A DNA stretch of 7,598 nucleotides from Ruminococcaceae bacterium UBA1438 (GTDB lineage Bacteria; Bacillota; Clostridia; Oscillospirales; Acutalibacteraceae), in assembly GCA_002329285.1 (NCBI GenBank), contig DCTO01000102.1, forward strand, positions 21,743 through 29,340. Direction: 5' to 3'. The stretch's first letter is position 1. Every line of letters begins with the position of its first letter. The notes below the pieces were generated by a model. It saw only the letters and a list, made by a program, of their open reading frames with translations. It did no database searches and had not been told where the DNA came from. Shown piece after piece: positions 6,258 through 7,598 of the stretch. Position numbers and translations under genes: made by a program.

Positions 6258-7487
6258 ATGAACGAGTATTCTATTGCAATTCTAATTTCACATTTGTATT
6301 TGGGCGGTTTTACATCAAGCCTTCTTAATCTTTTGAAATGTTTGGAAGATTATCCAAATATCAAAATAACACTGGTTATGCTTGATAATGAAGAAAGCGA
6401 ATATGATAAAGAGATTCCTGAAAACATCCAAGTGATTAGAATTGAGAATCAGGAATATAACGAAAAATTCATATATAAAATTCTTTATAAATTCAGGTTT
6501 TATCAGTATTGCTTTTGGGAGCTTTTCTACAAAAAACTTTTAAAAAAAGAACCGCCTAAGGAACATATAGTTAAGCTTTCGCAGTATTCAAACAAATATA
6601 AAGCAAAACAATTATCAAATGATTTCAGTTTTATGAGCGAGTTTGACTGCGTTGTTTCCTGGGAAGAGGGCTTTTGCAATTATGTTTTAGCAGAAAAAAT
6701 ACCCGCAAAGCAAAAAGTTGGATATGTACATCCAAATTACAAAGAAGCAGGGTTTTTAAAAACAGTTGATGAAAAAGACTTTAGAAAACTTGCCAGAATA
6801 GTTGTTGTATCGCAGTCTTGTAAAGAAACATTGGCTTGCATTTTCCCAGAGTTTGTTAGAAAAACAGTTTGTATTCCCAACAGGCTTAATCTTCACTCTT
6901 ATGAAAACCGACTTGATTATCAAGCAGAATATGCAAAGGGTATTCTAAATCTTGTAACAGTAACAAGACTTGATGATTCTTCAAAGGCTTTGTTCAGATT
7001 AGTCAGAATTGTCAGTCGTTTGAAGAATGACGGTTTATTATTTAAATGGCATATAATCGGAGACGGTCCCGATGCTGCGGCGTTTTCAAATGCAATTAAG
7101 CAGACGGATGTAAATGATTGTATTATTTGTTTGGGTGCAATGAATAATCCTTATCCGTATATGGCACAAGCAGATCTTTATGTCCAGCAGTCTTATTATG
7201 AGGGTCGTCCGGTTTCCGTTGATGAAGCAATGCTTCTCGGCACGCCTGCTTTAGTTACTGACTATTCATCTGCTTACGAACAGGTGAATGACGGCATTAA
7301 CGGTTGGATTGTTGACAATAATGAAGATGCAATATACGAAAAGCTTAAGGAGCTTATTAAAAATCCTCAGCTTATAAAAAAAGCCAAAAACAATATAGAT
7401 AATTCGGATAAAAGCGAATATGAAGACTGTTCAGCCTTCATAAATATGATTGATTCTCTTGTAAAGGAAGAAAATGAAAAATATTAA
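6258..7487 (+). CDS. GT4 family glycosyltransferase
   Basis: A 409-residue GT-B glycosyltransferase, counting from ATG 6258. The frame is also open from GTG 6240, which would add six residues (MVGFNR), but the family N-terminus fits the ATG: a beta strand, then LGGFTSSLLNLL (15-26), the usual glycine-rich loop. The middle of the N-terminal half (about 65-125) is basic and aromatic and may contact membrane or lipid-linked acceptor. VGYVHPN (154-160) carries the conserved His (H158). The C-terminal half shows VTRLDDSSK (R237, K243), HIIGDGP (265-271), a beta-strand region to LYVQQS, and a canonical EX7E, E315 to E323, in YYEGRPVSVDEA. The 5' half is AT-rich while the segment near 7200-7260 is about half G/C, so composition is uneven within the gene. 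It overlaps the next gene by 14 bases. Sugar specificity cannot be read. Confidence 0.92.
   Translation: MNEYSIAILISHLYLGGFTSSLLNLLKCLEDYPNIKITLVMLDNEESEYDKEIPENIQVIRIENQEYNEKFIYKILYKFRFYQYCFWELFYKKLLKKEPPKEHIVKLSQYSNKYKAKQLSNDFSFMSEFDCVVSWEEGFCNYVLAEKIPAKQKVGYVHPNYKEAGFLKTVDEKDFRKLARIVVVSQSCKETLACIFPEFVRKTVCIPNRLNLHSYENRLDYQAEYAKGILNLVTVTRLDDSSKALFRLVRIVSRLKNDGLLFKWHIIGDGPDAAAFSNAIKQTDVNDCIICLGAMNNPYPYMAQADLYVQQSYYEGRPVSVDEAMLLGTPALVTDYSSAYEQVNDGINGWIVDNNEDAIYEKLKELIKNPQLIKKAKNNIDNSDKSEYEDCSAFINMIDSLVKEENEKY
7464..7470 (+). promoter_or_regulatory. Ribosome binding site for the 3'-truncated gene
   Basis: AAGGAAG inside the last codons of the GT4 gene lies three bases before the ATG at 7474, with its AGGA core (7465-7468) five bases away. 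It supports a new gene starting in a different frame before the previous stop. Confidence 0.6.
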
Positions 7488-7598
7488 AGATCTGTTGTTC
7501 AAAACTATTAAAAAATTTGTAAAGTGGTATAACGGAAGAATCATTGCAGAACAGCTAAAATCTTTTGGCTCGGTCGGGAAAAATGTCGTTTTGCAAAC
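7474..7598 (+). CDS. Start of a further gene, possibly a hexapeptide-repeat acyltransferase, 3'-truncated
   Basis: An open frame of 41 codons plus two bases runs to the window edge without a stop. It begins at an ATG with an AGGA site five bases upstream and overlaps the preceding gene by 14 bases in another frame. The visible protein begins MKNIKDLLFK, is basic and amphipathic (residues 1-20), then has LKSFGSVGKNVVLQ at about 28-41. The phrase FGxxGKNVxxQ resembles the entry into the left-handed beta-helix of sugar O-acetyltransferases (hexapeptide-repeat, WcaF/maa-like), which are common in such loci and acetylate repeat-unit sugars. No full hexapeptide turns are visible yet, so this is inference from a short stretch plus context. 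That the gene is real is more certain than its function. Confidence 0.6.
   Translation, partial: MKNIKDLLFKTIKKFVKWYNGRIIAEQLKSFGSVGKNVVLQ

Noticed and set aside
1..7598. Search for tRNA, rRNA, CRISPR, insertion sequences, riboswitches and long direct repeats
   Set aside because: Nothing was found. Almost every base is coding on the + strand, the gaps between genes are 15 bases or less (18 before ATG 6258), and no spaced repeats or transposase motifs appear.

Overview
The window is the interior of a polysaccharide biosynthesis operon (capsule, exopolysaccharide or O-antigen-like glycan). All eight coding regions lie on the + strand. Two are cut by the window edges, and no gap between genes exceeds 15 bases. 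From left to right: a 5'-truncated GT4 glycosyltransferase of the WbuB-like type (1-806), a GT4 glycosyltransferase (808-1890), a second GT4 glycosyltransferase (1887-2981), a multi-spanning Wzy/O-antigen-ligase-like membrane protein (2997-4289), two tandem GT2 glycosyltransferases (4292-5242 and 5247-6239), another GT4 glycosyltransferase (6258-7487), and the first 41 codons of a further gene that may be a sugar acyltransferase (7474-7598).

The likely organism is a low-to-mid GC Firmicute of the Clostridia type, possibly a gut Ruminococcaceae/Lachnospiraceae relative. This is an inference from purine-rich Shine-Dalgarno sites (GGTG, GGAG, GGGAGGG), use of TTG as a start, standard stop codons including TGA, and the style of the proteins. 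No 16S or other marker is present to confirm it.

The glycosyltransferases are expected to work at the cytoplasmic face, adding sugars one after another to a lipid-linked oligosaccharide. The Wzy-like protein would join flipped repeat units on the outer face. If all six transferases act on the same unit, it would have roughly six sugars or more, possibly acylated by the last gene. No flippase (Wzx), initiating phosphoglycosyl transferase, chain-length regulator or nucleotide-sugar enzyme is visible, so these should lie outside the window.

The left two-thirds (about 1-4900) has a moderate GC content and favours CTT/CTC leucine codons. The DNA becomes strongly AT-rich with TTA leucine from the later part of the first GT2 gene, is most extreme in the second GT2 gene, and partly recovers at the 3' end of the last GT4 gene. 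This looks like a mosaic locus with genes of different ancestry. I see no promoter, terminator, RNA gene, mobile element, CRISPR array or long repeat. I found no clearly unprecedented system: this is a conventional Wzy-type glycan locus with several points worth checking.
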